From Mariluticola halotolerans (GTDB taxonomy: Bacteria > Pseudomonadota > Alphaproteobacteria > Rhizobiales > Devosiaceae): a stretch of 64,000 bases of DNA. Below the pieces are notes generated by a model, which saw only the letters and a list, made by a program, of their open reading frames with translations, was not told where the DNA came from and did not search any database. The position numbers and the translations under genes are program-made. Below, one piece after another: positions 50,536 through 58,998 of this stretch (position 1 is the first letter of the stretch; each line of letters opens with the position of its first letter). Where the stretch lies: NCBI RefSeq assembly GCF_021611515.1, contig NZ_CP090960.1:3082001-3146000 (forward strand), written 5' to 3'.

Positions 50536-51710
50536 CTATGTCTGACGTAATAACCAGTCCTGAAATTGAAATGATTTCCGATCTGGAAGTGACGGAGGCT
50601 ATAGATGCCGTGTGCGCGCAGGTCAGGCGCAACCTGACGACTTTCACCCACGCGGCACAGAACCACTCAAGCGTTGATAATTTTTATCCGGCTGTGCCCA
50701 ATGATCAGTGGACTGCGGGGTTTTGGCCCGGCTCGATCTGGTTGGCATATGAAGCCACCGGGGATATTGCCTTCCGTGCTGCTGCCGAGGTGCAGGTTCA
50801 GAGCTTTTTGAAGCGAATTGAAAACCGCATTGCGACTGATCATCACGATATGGGGTTCTTATATACGCCCAGCTGCACGGCCGCCTGGAAGTTGACCGAG
50901 AACCTGGATGGCCGCTGGGCCGCGTTGCTGGCGGCGGATCAGCTGATTGAGCGTTTTCAGGAAAAAGGCCAGTTTTTGCAGGCTTGGGGGCCGATGGGCG
51001 AGCCGGGGAACTACCGCTACATCATCGATTGCCTGATGAATTTGCCGCTTCTTTACTGGGCCAGCGCAGAGACGAACAATCCGGTATACCGGGAGAAGGC
51101 TCTGGCGCATACGCGCACGACGCTTGCGCATTCCATCCGCAAAGATTTTTCGACGTATCATACTTTCTTCTTCGATCCTGAAACGGGCGCACCCGCAGGT
51201 GGCGCGACCAAGCAGGGCTATCGCGATGAGAGCGCATGGACGCGCGGGCAGGCATGGGGCATTTCCGGGCTGGCCTATTGCTATCGTTATGACCCCAACC
51301 CGCATTACATTGCCACTTTCGAGAAGCTGCTTGCCTATTATCTGGAGCGTCTGCCCGCAGATCTGGTGCCTTATTGGGATTTGACGTTTGTTGACGGTGA
51401 CGAGCCCCGCGATTCATCGTCTGCCGCTGTTGTCGCCTGTGGTTTGCTGGAGATGGCAAACCATGTGGGCATCAACAGAGCTGGAGAAATGCGCGCTTTG
51501 GCGAGGCGGATGCTGGGCAGCCTCTGGCGTGATTATGCTGTGCGCGATCCGAAGGTTTCCAACGGGCTTTTGCTTCATGGCACCTATTCCAAAAAGACAC
51601 CGTTCAATTCCTGCCGTGGAGAGGGTGTGAATGAGTGCGTGGCCTGGGGCGATTATTTCTACTTTGAGGGGCTGACCCGTCTGGCGCGGTCCTGGAATTC
51701 GTATTGGTAA
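50532..51710 (+). CDS. GH88-type unsaturated glucuronyl hydrolase
   Basis: A 392-residue (alpha/alpha)6-barrel hydrolase. Family marks are NDQWTAGFWPGSIWLAYEAT, the catalytic-Asp segment HHDMGFLYTPSC, the second Asp region RYIIDCLMNLPLLYWAS, and DESAWTRGQAWGISGLAYCY. GH88 enzymes hydrate and release the 4,5-unsaturated uronate left by polysaccharide lyases, so it acts directly on the product expected from the heparinase-like enzyme. No signal peptide. Its presence is the best evidence that the cluster's substrate contains uronic acid. It overlaps the permease gene by four bases. Confidence 0.93.
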   Translation: MTMSDVITSPEIEMISDLEVTEAIDAVCAQVRRNLTTFTHAAQNHSSVDNFYPAVPNDQWTAGFWPGSIWLAYEATGDIAFRAAAEVQVQSFLKRIENRIATDHHDMGFLYTPSCTAAWKLTENLDGRWAALLAADQLIERFQEKGQFLQAWGPMGEPGNYRYIIDCLMNLPLLYWASAETNNPVYREKALAHTRTTLAHSIRKDFSTYHTFFFDPETGAPAGGATKQGYRDESAWTRGQAWGISGLAYCYRYDPNPHYIATFEKLLAYYLERLPADLVPYWDLTFVDGDEPRDSSSAAVVACGLLEMANHVGINRAGEMRALARRMLGSLWRDYAVRDPKVSNGLLLHGTYSKKTPFNSCRGEGVNECVAWGDYFYFEGLTRLARSWNSYW

Positions 51711-51745
51711 GGCCAAACGGCAAAACGAAAGAGCGCAGAGAAAAC

Positions 51746-52855
51746 ATGGCCGGTATTTCACTTCGGAAAATTCGCAAAAGCTTTGGCGCGCTTACTGTCG
51801 TGCATGACATAGATCTGGAGATCGCGGACAAGGAATTCATCATTCTTGTGGGGCCGTCCGGCTGCGGCAAATCAACAACCCTGCGCATGATTGCCGGGCT
51901 GGAAGAGGTGACCAGAGGTGATCTGATCATTGGTGACGAGATCGTCAATGACGTCCCATCCAAGGACCGGGATATCGCCATGGTTTTCCAAAACTATGCG
52001 CTCTATCCGCATCTGACGGTTTATAAAAATATGGCCTTTGGCTTGGAATTGCGCCGGTCGCCGCGTGCGCTGATCGAGCAAAAGGTCAATGAAGCCGCGG
52101 AAATTCTCGACATCAAACATCTGCTTAACCGAAAGCCGAAAGCGCTTTCGGGCGGACAAAGACAGCGCGTGGCGCTGGGGCGGGCGATGGTGCGCAATCC
52201 AGAAGTGTTCTTGCTGGATGAACCCTTGTCCAATCTTGATGCAAAGCTGCGTTCTACGATGCGTTCGGAGATCACCAAGCTGCATCGCCGGCTGGATGCG
52301 ACCTTCATCTATGTGACCCATGACCAGGTGGAAGCCATGACCATGGCGGACCGGATCGTGGTCATGCGGGACGGGCACATCATGCAGGTTGCGACCCCGC
52401 AGACGCTTTACGACAAGCCAGCGAACATGTTTGTCGCCGGGTTTATTGGTGCGCCGCCGATGAATTTTCTGACGGTCAAGATCGTCAAGACAGAAACGGG
52501 TTTTGTCGCCGATCTGGCGGGGACGAAACTGCCGCTGCCAGCAACGATCGATGACGCCGCACTTGCAGCCTATGAGGGTAGCAATTGCGTGATGGGGATC
52601 CGCCCGGAACATTTCCACGAGGCCCAGCCTGTGGACGTGGATGCCACAAAACTTGCGCCACTGGATATCGCGATTGATCTCGCTGAACCGATGGGCGCGG
52701 AGGTGCATTTAAACGGCGCCTTGCACGGCCACGATATCATCGCGCGGGTTTCCCCGCGCTGTGTCGCCAGGGCGGGTGACCGGGTTCAACTCTTCGCTGA
52801 TTTTTCTGCTGCACACCTGTTTGACAAGGATACGGAACAAACCCTGACGGTTTGA
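51746..52855 (+). CDS. Sugar ABC transporter ATPase, MalK/UgpC-type
   Basis: A 369-residue ATPase. Walker A GPSGCGKST, signature LSGGQRQR, Walker [12 protein letters not shown] and YVTHDQVEAM are intact; the C-terminal regulatory domain begins near FIGAPPMNFLTVK. The ATG at 51746 starts MAGISLRKIRKSFG; a frame open from 51704 overlaps the GH88 gene end and is not family-like. It is the dedicated ATPase of the MalFG-type pair in this operon and is a paralogue of the protein at 1468-2547. Confidence 0.95.
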   Translation: MAGISLRKIRKSFGALTVVHDIDLEIADKEFIILVGPSGCGKSTTLRMIAGLEEVTRGDLIIGDEIVNDVPSKDRDIAMVFQNYALYPHLTVYKNMAFGLELRRSPRALIEQKVNEAAEILDIKHLLNRKPKALSGGQRQRVALGRAMVRNPEVFLLDEPLSNLDAKLRSTMRSEITKLHRRLDATFIYVTHDQVEAMTMADRIVVMRDGHIMQVATPQTLYDKPANMFVAGFIGAPPMNFLTVKIVKTETGFVADLAGTKLPLPATIDDAALAAYEGSNCVMGIRPEHFHEAQPVDVDATKLAPLDIAIDLAEPMGAEVHLNGALHGHDIIARVSPRCVARAGDRVQLFADFSAAHLFDKDTEQTLTV

Positions 52856-52875
52856 TCCGAAGGACAATTGGAAGC

Positions 52876-53607
52876 ATGAACTGGCTTTATAATTTCTATT
52901 TCCGCGAAGGGCCGGGCATCCCCAAGGATGCCCCGCGTCCGACTGGCTGGCGCTTGCTGGCCACGACGTTTGGGCGGGAGTGGTGGGAATTGTTGAAGCT
53001 CAATCTGCTTTTCGTCGCTGTTGCCTTGCCGCTTGTCACTTTGCCCGCCGCGTATTTTGCGATGACGGCGGTGACGGTATCGATGCTGGAAGACCGCAAT
53101 GTCTATTTGTGGCGCGATTTCTGGACCGCGTCTCGAACGCGGTGGCGTCAGAGCAGCCTCATGGGGTTCGGGCTGATTGGTGCGATGATGCTGGCGGGGT
53201 TTGCCGTGCGTGCTTATGCGTTGGCGGCGCAGGGCAATCTGTTGTTTACGGGGCCACTGGCCATCGCTGTTTGCGCGTTGGTGCTGTTGCCATTGTTCGG
53301 GATGCATGTGTTCACAGCCATGGCGCTGGTTCCGAAAACCCCGTTGGGTGCGGTGATGAAAGCTGCCGCCATCGGGCTGCTGGCGCGCCCCTTGCCCGGC
53401 CTGATGATGTGCGTACCCATCAGCCTGCTCTGGCTCGCCCACATACTTTTCTATCCGGCGTCGGCTTTTTTGCCGGTCCTGATCAATTTCTCCCTTGGCG
53501 CACTGCTCACGGGTTTTGCCGTGCTTAAGGGGGTTCGATTCGGTCTCTCGCATAGTCAAATTCGGGCATCAGACCCACCGGGAGAACCGGATGTTTTGTC
53601 TGCATAA
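52876..53607 (+). CDS. YesL-like DUF624 membrane protein
   Basis: A 243-residue membrane protein with about five hydrophobic segments. The N-terminal WLYNFYFREGPGIPKDAP, then LLKLNLLFVAVALPLVTLPA and a WRDFWTA motif are characteristic of the DUF624/YesL family. These proteins accompany sugar ABC importers and glycan-degrading enzymes, for example the Bacillus yes locus for rhamnogalacturonan, but their job is not established. The ATG at 52876 follows GGAAG; the frame is open to 52852, where TTG overlaps the ATPase stop. It sits between the ATPase and receptor genes, which fits an accessory role in transport. Confidence 0.85.
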   Translation: MNWLYNFYFREGPGIPKDAPRPTGWRLLATTFGREWWELLKLNLLFVAVALPLVTLPAAYFAMTAVTVSMLEDRNVYLWRDFWTASRTRWRQSSLMGFGLIGAMMLAGFAVRAYALAAQGNLLFTGPLAIAVCALVLLPLFGMHVFTAMALVPKTPLGAVMKAAAIGLLARPLPGLMMCVPISLLWLAHILFYPASAFLPVLINFSLGALLTGFAVLKGVRFGLSHSQIRASDPPGEPDVLSA

Positions 53608-53628
53608 TTTTTAAATGGAGGAGATACT

Positions 53629-54885
53629 ATGACAAAGATTAGACTGATAAAATTACTTGCCCTTGCGGCCACCGGACTGGCCCTTGTTCAGGGGCAGGCG
53701 ATGGCCGAGACGGTTGTGAACTGGGCGGTTTGGGACTTTGAGAAAACTGCCTATTACAAGCCGCTCATCGAGGCGTTTGAGGCGTCGCATCCCGATATCA
53801 AGATCGAATATACCGATCTTGGATCGTCTGAATATAATCAGATGGTGATGACCCAGTTGACTGGCGGTGGGGATGATCTCGACATCATCTCGATCAAGGA
53901 CATTCCCGGTTACGCCCAGATGGTCAATACGGGTCGCTTGATGAACCTGACTGAACTCGGGGTTGTGCCTGAGGATACGTCGGGCTTTGGGGGGCTTATT
54001 GGAGCCCTCAATGTCAATGACGGGGTTTTCGGACTGCCTTTCCGTACGGATTTCTGGATCGTTTATTACAACAAGGCTCCGTTTGATGCCGCCGGTCTCG
54101 ATTATCCGACGAACGACATGACCTGGGCTGAATTTGACGATCTGGCCCGCAAGGTTACCCAAGGGTTTGGGCAGGACAAGGTCTATGGCTCGCACCTGCA
54201 TACCTGGCGTTCAACGGTTCAGCTTCCGGCCATTCAGAGCGGAGAAACCACACTTGTTTCCAAGGATTACAGCTTCTTAAAGCCTTGGTATGAGCGGGCA
54301 ATCTCTTTGCAAAATGACGGGATCATCCGGTCTTATTCTTCGCTGAAAACATCTCAGACGCATTATTCGGGACCGTGGTTTGCCGGCCAGATTGCGATGC
54401 TGCCCATGGGCTCGTGGTTTATCGGTACACAGATTGCCAAGCAGGCTACCGGTGAATCAACGGTCACCGATTGGGGGCTTGTGCGTTTTCCGCATCCGGA
54501 AGGCGTAGAGGCGGGGGCTACATCAGGCCAGGTCACTTCGGTGGGGATCAACGTCAATTCCACCAAGGTTGATGCATCCAAGGAATTTGTCTCCTGGATC
54601 GCGGGTCCTGAAGCTGCCTCGATCATAGCCGGTACTGGCACAATTCCGGCCCTGCGCGATGATTCCGTGATCGGTAAAATCACCTCTACACCGGGTTTTC
54701 CTGCTGACGCTGAGAGTGCTGTCGCCCTGACGACTACGGCGGCCTATCTTGAAATGCCGGTTAATCTGAAAGCGGCAGAATATGAGCTAGTGCTGAACCG
54801 CGTGCATGATGAAATCATGACCGATAATATTTCGATCGATGATGGCATCAAGCAGATCAATGAAGATGTCGCTGACATCGACTAA
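53629..54885 (+). CDS. Oligosaccharide-binding periplasmic protein (family 1 receptor)
   Basis: A 418-residue secreted receptor. The signal ends near QGQAMA-ET. The mature part opens VVNWAVWDFEKTAYYKPLIE and includes LPFRTDFWIVYYNKAPFD, a typical carbohydrate-binding segment, and GQIAMLPMGSWFIG. It captures the oligosaccharide for the MalFGK-type importer. ATGGAGGAG precedes the start by 8 nt. A textbook terminator begins 9 bp after its stop, so most transcripts should end here and the receptor is likely the most abundant product of the operon's end. Confidence 0.94.
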   Translation: MTKIRLIKLLALAATGLALVQGQAMAETVVNWAVWDFEKTAYYKPLIEAFEASHPDIKIEYTDLGSSEYNQMVMTQLTGGGDDLDIISIKDIPGYAQMVNTGRLMNLTELGVVPEDTSGFGGLIGALNVNDGVFGLPFRTDFWIVYYNKAPFDAAGLDYPTNDMTWAEFDDLARKVTQGFGQDKVYGSHLHTWRSTVQLPAIQSGETTLVSKDYSFLKPWYERAISLQNDGIIRSYSSLKTSQTHYSGPWFAGQIAMLPMGSWFIGTQIAKQATGESTVTDWGLVRFPHPEGVEAGATSGQVTSVGINVNSTKVDASKEFVSWIAGPEAASIIAGTGTIPALRDDSVIGKITSTPGFPADAESAVALTTTAAYLEMPVNLKAAEYELVLNRVHDEIMTDNISIDDGIKQINEDVADID

Positions 54886-54893
54886 ATATCATC

Positions 54894-54926
54894 AAGGGGC
54901 GGCAATGAAGCCGCCCCTTTTTTCTT
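54894..54926 (+). terminator. Intrinsic terminator after the oligosaccharide receptor gene
   Basis: AAGGGGCGGC (54894-54903) and GCCGCCCCTT (54910-54919) form a 10-bp stem with a 6-nt loop, followed by TTTTTT (54918-54923) and CTT. This is a classical rho-independent terminator. The DUF2264 gene starts only 13 bp later, so it needs read-through or its own promoter. Confidence 0.92.
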
Positions 54927-54938
54927 ACCGGAAGTCAT

Positions 54939-56753
54939 GTGACCTATAATCCGTTTTCCCAAAACCCGCTGCGATCCCGTGCTGATGTACAGCGGGCGGT
55001 GATGGAACTTTTTGAGCCGCTATTGCCTCATTTCTCGCCCTCAGGTGCGCGGGTGCGATTGAGTGCGATGTCCGCACATTTTGATACGGCGGCGGCCGAG
55101 CTTGAAGGGTTTGCGCGACCGCTTTGGGGTATTGTTCCGTTAGTGGCCGGAGGTGGCCAATTCGCGCATTGGGATATGCTTCGACGGGGGCTGGACAATG
55201 GAACCAACCCCGCACATCCAGATTACTGGGGCGATGTTGGTGCTATCGATCAAAGACAAGTGGAGATGGCGGCGATTGGCTATGCGCTGCGTTTGGCGCG
55301 GGCCGATATTTGGGATCCGCTGGACGACGAGGCGAAACAGCGTGTTTCTCAATATTTGCTGTCGGCCCGGGACAAGGCCTACGTCAATAGCAACTGGAAG
55401 TTCTTCCGCATTCTGGTCGACATCGGGCTGCGTCATTGCGGTGTTGCCGTGGATGCGGCCAGCCATGACAGCTATCTTGAAGACATAGACGGCTTTTATA
55501 TGGATGCGGGTTGGTATCGCGATGGGCCAATTCGTTCCGCGGACCACTATATTCCGTTCGCGTTTCACTATTACGGGTTGCTCTATTCGGTGCTTGCGGG
55601 CGATGCATCGCGTGGGGCCATCTATCGTGCCCGCGCCGAGACCTTTGCGCAAACGGTGCAGCATTGGTATGCCGCAGATGGCGCAGCGCTGCCTTTCGGA
55701 CGCAGTCTGACTTATCGATTTGCCCATGCCGGTTTTTGGGGCGCGCTGGCTTTTGCCAATCTTGAGGCGCTGCCCTGGGGCCTGATCAAAGGCTATTACC
55801 TGCGTAATCTCCGCTGGTGGGCGGGGCAGCCGATGTTCGAGCGCGACGGGGTATTGTCGGTGGGCTATGCGTATCCCAACCTTCTGCTGAGCGAGGGCTA
55901 TAATTCTGCTGCATCACCCTATTGGGCCATGAAGGCGTTTCTACCGCTCGCCCTGCCTGACGATCATCCGTTCTGGACTGCGGAAGAAGTCATGCCGACG
56001 CGGGAGACGACACCTGTTGTTTTAACTGAACCCGGCATGGTCATGCAGCACCTGCCAGGTCATTCTGTGGCACTCACGTCAGGGCAGTATTACGCCCGCT
56101 GGCGCGGTACTGCCGAGAAGTATGCAAAGTTTGCCTATTCCACCCGATACGGTTTTTCGGTTGAGGCCAATGATCGGCATTTTGACAGCGCTGCCTGCGA
56201 TAACGCGCTGGCATTTTCGGTTGATGGGCAGCATTTCAACGCACGAGAAGAATGTGAGAAAGCGGAAATTGCTGACGATATCCTTTGTTCGGAATGGCGG
56301 ATTTTCGATTCTATCAAGGTGACCAGCTGGATCATACCGCAGGGTCTTTGGCATTATCGCGTGCATGAAATTGTAACGGACAAGGCAGTTCGGATCTGCG
56401 AAGGCGGGTTTGGGGTTGCCAAGCCAGAGTTCAAGGCATGGGAGGAGACCGCCGAGACTAATTTGGCCGAGGTGCGCACGCATGCCGATGTGAGCACGAT
56501 AGTTGGATATGACGGGCGAGCAGGCGGCGTGCTCAGCCCGTTCAGCAACACAAATGTGATGTTCGGGCGGACGTTGGTGCCTCAATTGCGTGATGCGCTT
56601 GCCCCCGGCCGACACATTCTTTGCAGCGCGATTTATGCAGGGCCGGGGGGAGATCAAAAGCAGCTGGCTGCGCCGCCACCACCGCCAAGCACCGATGCTC
56701 TAAGGGCGTTGTTTAAGGCACGGGGCTTGCGGGTTCCTGTCCACGCGAAATAA
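54939..56753 (+). CDS. DUF2264 family protein, putative exo-glycosidase (GH154-like)
   Basis: A 604-residue protein. The N-terminal 380 residues look like an alpha-helical barrel with family stretches GIVPLVAGGGQFAHWDMLR, NWKFFRILVDIGLRHCG and DGPIRSADHYIPFAFHYYG; the C-terminal part (about 390-600) is beta-rich. This matches DUF2264, which I recall being linked to CAZy family GH154 with beta-glucuronidase activity reported. No signal peptide. The GTG at 54939 (GGAAG ribosome site) is the start because ATG at 54937 is followed by an immediate stop. A glucuronidase fits the GH88 and lyase in this cluster. Its expression is probably limited by the upstream terminator. Confidence 0.82.
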   Translation: MTYNPFSQNPLRSRADVQRAVMELFEPLLPHFSPSGARVRLSAMSAHFDTAAAELEGFARPLWGIVPLVAGGGQFAHWDMLRRGLDNGTNPAHPDYWGDVGAIDQRQVEMAAIGYALRLARADIWDPLDDEAKQRVSQYLLSARDKAYVNSNWKFFRILVDIGLRHCGVAVDAASHDSYLEDIDGFYMDAGWYRDGPIRSADHYIPFAFHYYGLLYSVLAGDASRGAIYRARAETFAQTVQHWYAADGAALPFGRSLTYRFAHAGFWGALAFANLEALPWGLIKGYYLRNLRWWAGQPMFERDGVLSVGYAYPNLLLSEGYNSAASPYWAMKAFLPLALPDDHPFWTAEEVMPTRETTPVVLTEPGMVMQHLPGHSVALTSGQYYARWRGTAEKYAKFAYSTRYGFSVEANDRHFDSAACDNALAFSVDGQHFNAREECEKAEIADDILCSEWRIFDSIKVTSWIIPQGLWHYRVHEIVTDKAVRICEGGFGVAKPEFKAWEETAETNLAEVRTHADVSTIVGYDGRAGGVLSPFSNTNVMFGRTLVPQLRDALAPGRHILCSAIYAGPGGDQKQLAAPPPPPSTDALRALFKARGLRVPVHAK

Positions 56754-56927
56754 GCTCGGGCATGGTCTTCTGCCAACAAGGTGTGGAGTTTGTGAGAAGT
56801 GGGCCGCTGGTGGCCATGCCGGCACAGATAACCTACATGTGTTCTTGTTCAGGTCAGTGTTGGGTGCAGGCTGATCTGTCAATGGACGGCAGCTAGGTCG
56901 ACCTTCGTTCTTGAAATTTGTGTTGGT

Positions 56928-56953
56928 ATGGCCCCCTGAGGGCAGGGGGCCAT
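56928..56953. terminator. Perfect 11-bp hairpin between convergent genes
   Basis: ATGGCCCCCTG (56928-56938) and CAGGGGGCCAT (56943-56953) enclose a 4-nt loop. It lies 9 bp past the stop of the BCCT carrier gene on the minus strand and 175 bp after the DUF2264 gene. There is no T run on either side, so it may act as a factor-dependent or structural 3' end. The rest of this 208-bp gap shows nothing recognisable. Confidence 0.55.
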
Positions 56954-56961
56954 GTCTGCGT

Positions 56962-58590
56962 TCAAGCCATTGCCTTCAGATATCTTCGCATGCCGATATA
57001 CAGGCTGACGCACATCGCCAAAAGTACGATGGTGAAGGGGAAGCCCGTTGAAACTGCCATCGCTTGCAGCGCCGTGAGCGCACTGGCGCCACCGACGAGC
57101 AATAGCGTTGCAGCAACCACACCTTCAAAGATGCACCAGAAAACGCGCTGCCGCACCGGTGCGGCGGTCTTGCCGCCTGCAGTGATTGTGTCGATGACCA
57201 GCGAGCCGGAATCGGATGAGGTCACGAAGAACACGAGCACCAGAATGATGCCGAGCAGCGAGGTTATCGGAGCGAGCGGCAGTTGTTCAAGCATTACAAA
57301 AAGCTTGAGTTCCTGTGCGACGCCCAGCACGGGAGCCGCGCCGTCGGCGATGACTTGCGATACGGCAGTGCCGCCAAAAGCACCCATCCATACGACGCTC
57401 GCCAGCATGGGGATGAGGATTACGCAGGTCAAAAATTCGCGCACGGTGCGACCGCGCGAAACCCGTGCGATGAACATGCCGACAAAAGGTGACCAGGAAA
57501 TCCACCACGCCCAGTAAAACGCCGTCCAGGCCTGACGGAAGTTATCGTCTTCGCGTCCAAATGGATTGGCGAGCGGTACCAAATCGCGCGCATAGGCAAT
57601 GCCACCGGCAAAAATCGTCTCGAGAATGGTGACGGTTGGTCCCACGATGATGACGAACAGCAACAGCAATACGGCAAGGCCGATATTGATTTCCGAGAGT
57701 ATTTTGACGCCGCCGTCCAGACCACGGATAACCGAGATAGTGGCCAGGGCCGTGATCACGGAAATGAGTACAACCTTGGCGACGTTGCCAGTGCCCCAAC
57801 CAAAGAGATGGTTGAAACCGGCCAGCGCTTGCTCCGTTCCGAACCCGAGTGAGGTGGCGAGACCGAACAGGGTGGCGAACACGGCAACAATATCGATAGC
57901 GTGACCCGGCCAGCCCCAAACGCGTTCTCCAAGAATGGGATAGAATGCAGACCGCAAGGTCAGCGGCAAACCATTGTTGAAGGTGAAGAATGCAAGCGAA
58001 AGGGCGACCACAGCATAAATTGACCAGGGGTGCAGGCCCCAATGGAAAATGGTTGCAGCCATGCCCAGATCGCGCGCGGCAACAGCATCGCCGGCTGCGC
58101 CGCCGAGGGGCGCCCAATCTGTGCGGACACCAGCCTCAAGCGCCGTGCCGCCCATGGATGAAGCGAAATGCGACATCGGTTCGGACACACCGAAAAACAT
58201 AAGCCCAATGCCCATGCCCGCGGCAAAAAGCATGGCGAACCAGCCCAGATATCCATATTCAGGGCGCGCTTCCTTGCCACCAAGGCGAATTTTGCCCATC
58301 GGTGAAACGATGAGAAACAAGCAGAACAGCACAAAAATATTGGTTGCACTGAGGAAGAACCAATCGAACGTGGATGTCAGAAAAGGGCGTAACCAGCCAA
58401 AAAACTCTGTCGCTTGTCCCTGAAAGAGCAGCGTGATGAGTACAAAGGCTATGATGGAAACACTCGAAATCACAAAAACTGGATTGTGAATATCAAACCC
58501 GAACGGCCTGATGTTGTCCTGTCCGATTTCAAAGTCGGTTTCAACCGGATGCGGTACATCCGTTTCGGGTTCGTTTGGGGTATCAGTCAA
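56962..58590 (-). CDS. BCCT family betaine/carnitine/choline transporter
   Basis: A 542-residue membrane carrier with twelve hydrophobic segments. The glycine-rich segment GMGIGLMFFGVSEPM and the family signature WISWSPFVGMFIARVSRGRT are plain, as is the Trp-rich HWGLHPWSIYAV. BCCT carriers take up quaternary amines with Na+ or H+. The glycine-rich stretch has the betaine-type form, not the GIRLG of CaiT. The C terminus after the last span is very short (RRYLKAMA), unlike osmosensing BetP, so uptake for nutrition rather than osmotic stress is suggested. The TTG at 58590 has AGGAG five nt upstream; TTG 58605 is the alternative. The gene stands alone, divergent from the thiamine operon. Confidence 0.93.
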   Translation of the reverse strand: MTDTPNEPETDVPHPVETDFEIGQDNIRPFGFDIHNPVFVISSVSIIAFVLITLLFQGQATEFFGWLRPFLTSTFDWFFLSATNIFVLFCLFLIVSPMGKIRLGGKEARPEYGYLGWFAMLFAAGMGIGLMFFGVSEPMSHFASSMGGTALEAGVRTDWAPLGGAAGDAVAARDLGMAATIFHWGLHPWSIYAVVALSLAFFTFNNGLPLTLRSAFYPILGERVWGWPGHAIDIVAVFATLFGLATSLGFGTEQALAGFNHLFGWGTGNVAKVVLISVITALATISVIRGLDGGVKILSEINIGLAVLLLLFVIIVGPTVTILETIFAGGIAYARDLVPLANPFGREDDNFRQAWTAFYWAWWISWSPFVGMFIARVSRGRTVREFLTCVILIPMLASVVWMGAFGGTAVSQVIADGAAPVLGVAQELKLFVMLEQLPLAPITSLLGIILVLVFFVTSSDSGSLVIDTITAGGKTAAPVRQRVFWCIFEGVVAATLLLVGGASALTALQAMAVSTGFPFTIVLLAMCVSLYIGMRRYLKAMA

Positions 58591-58605
58591 AAGTTCTCCT
58601 GACAA

Positions 58606-58844
58606 AATCGGCCAAAGTCATCGAGACACGGCTCGGCAACCGGCGACTTTATATATTCGTACGGGATTTTGAGAACGCAATCATAGCAGGCCGCATCATG
58701 AATGCAAACGTGCGTGATCAATCCTCTCGTTATCATATGTTTTGGTATCAGGTCATTCGGCTGAGGGCTTTCAATGGATTGCCGTCATCACGCGTTCAAT
58801 CCAGCGCGGCGTTGCCAAGGAGAAAAATCTAGTCTAACGATGGC
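58606..58844. other. Divergent promoter region between the BCCT carrier and the thiamine operon
   Basis: This non-coding stretch must hold the promoters of both directions. It is more AT-rich than its surroundings. For the thiamine side TTGCCA (58812-58817) with TCTAAC (58833-58838) is a weak candidate with a 15-bp spacer. I see no convincing operator, repeat or small gene here. Confidence 0.4.
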
Positions 58845-58936
58845 TTATCCGTCGGGGTGCCCTTAGGGGGCTGAGAGGTGCAGTGCACCGACCCGTCGAA
58901 CCTGATCCGGGCAATGCCGGCGTAGGGAACGGGTAA
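58845..58936 (+). ncRNA. TPP riboswitch (thi box)
   Basis: All core elements of the THI element are present in order: closing stem TTATCC (58845-58850) with GGGTAA (58931-58936), the GGGGTGC strand (58854-58860), CTGAGAG at 58871-58877, ACCCGTCGAACCTGATCCGG (58891-58910) and CCGGCGTAGGGAA near the 3' side. It binds thiamine diphosphate and should shut off the thi genes when the cofactor is plentiful. After it only a small GCGC-AATA-GCGC hairpin (58941-58952) without a T run is seen before the thiD start, so control of translation is more likely than transcription termination. Confidence 0.95.
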
Positions 58937-58998
58937 CAAAGCGCAATAGCGCCATACTCTTTCTTGACGTCTGCCCGCATGAAACCATGAGGACGGAC

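Noticed and set aside
58941-58952. Intrinsic terminator after the TPP riboswitch
   Set aside because: The GCGC-AATA-GCGC hairpin has only 4 bp and is not followed by a T run.
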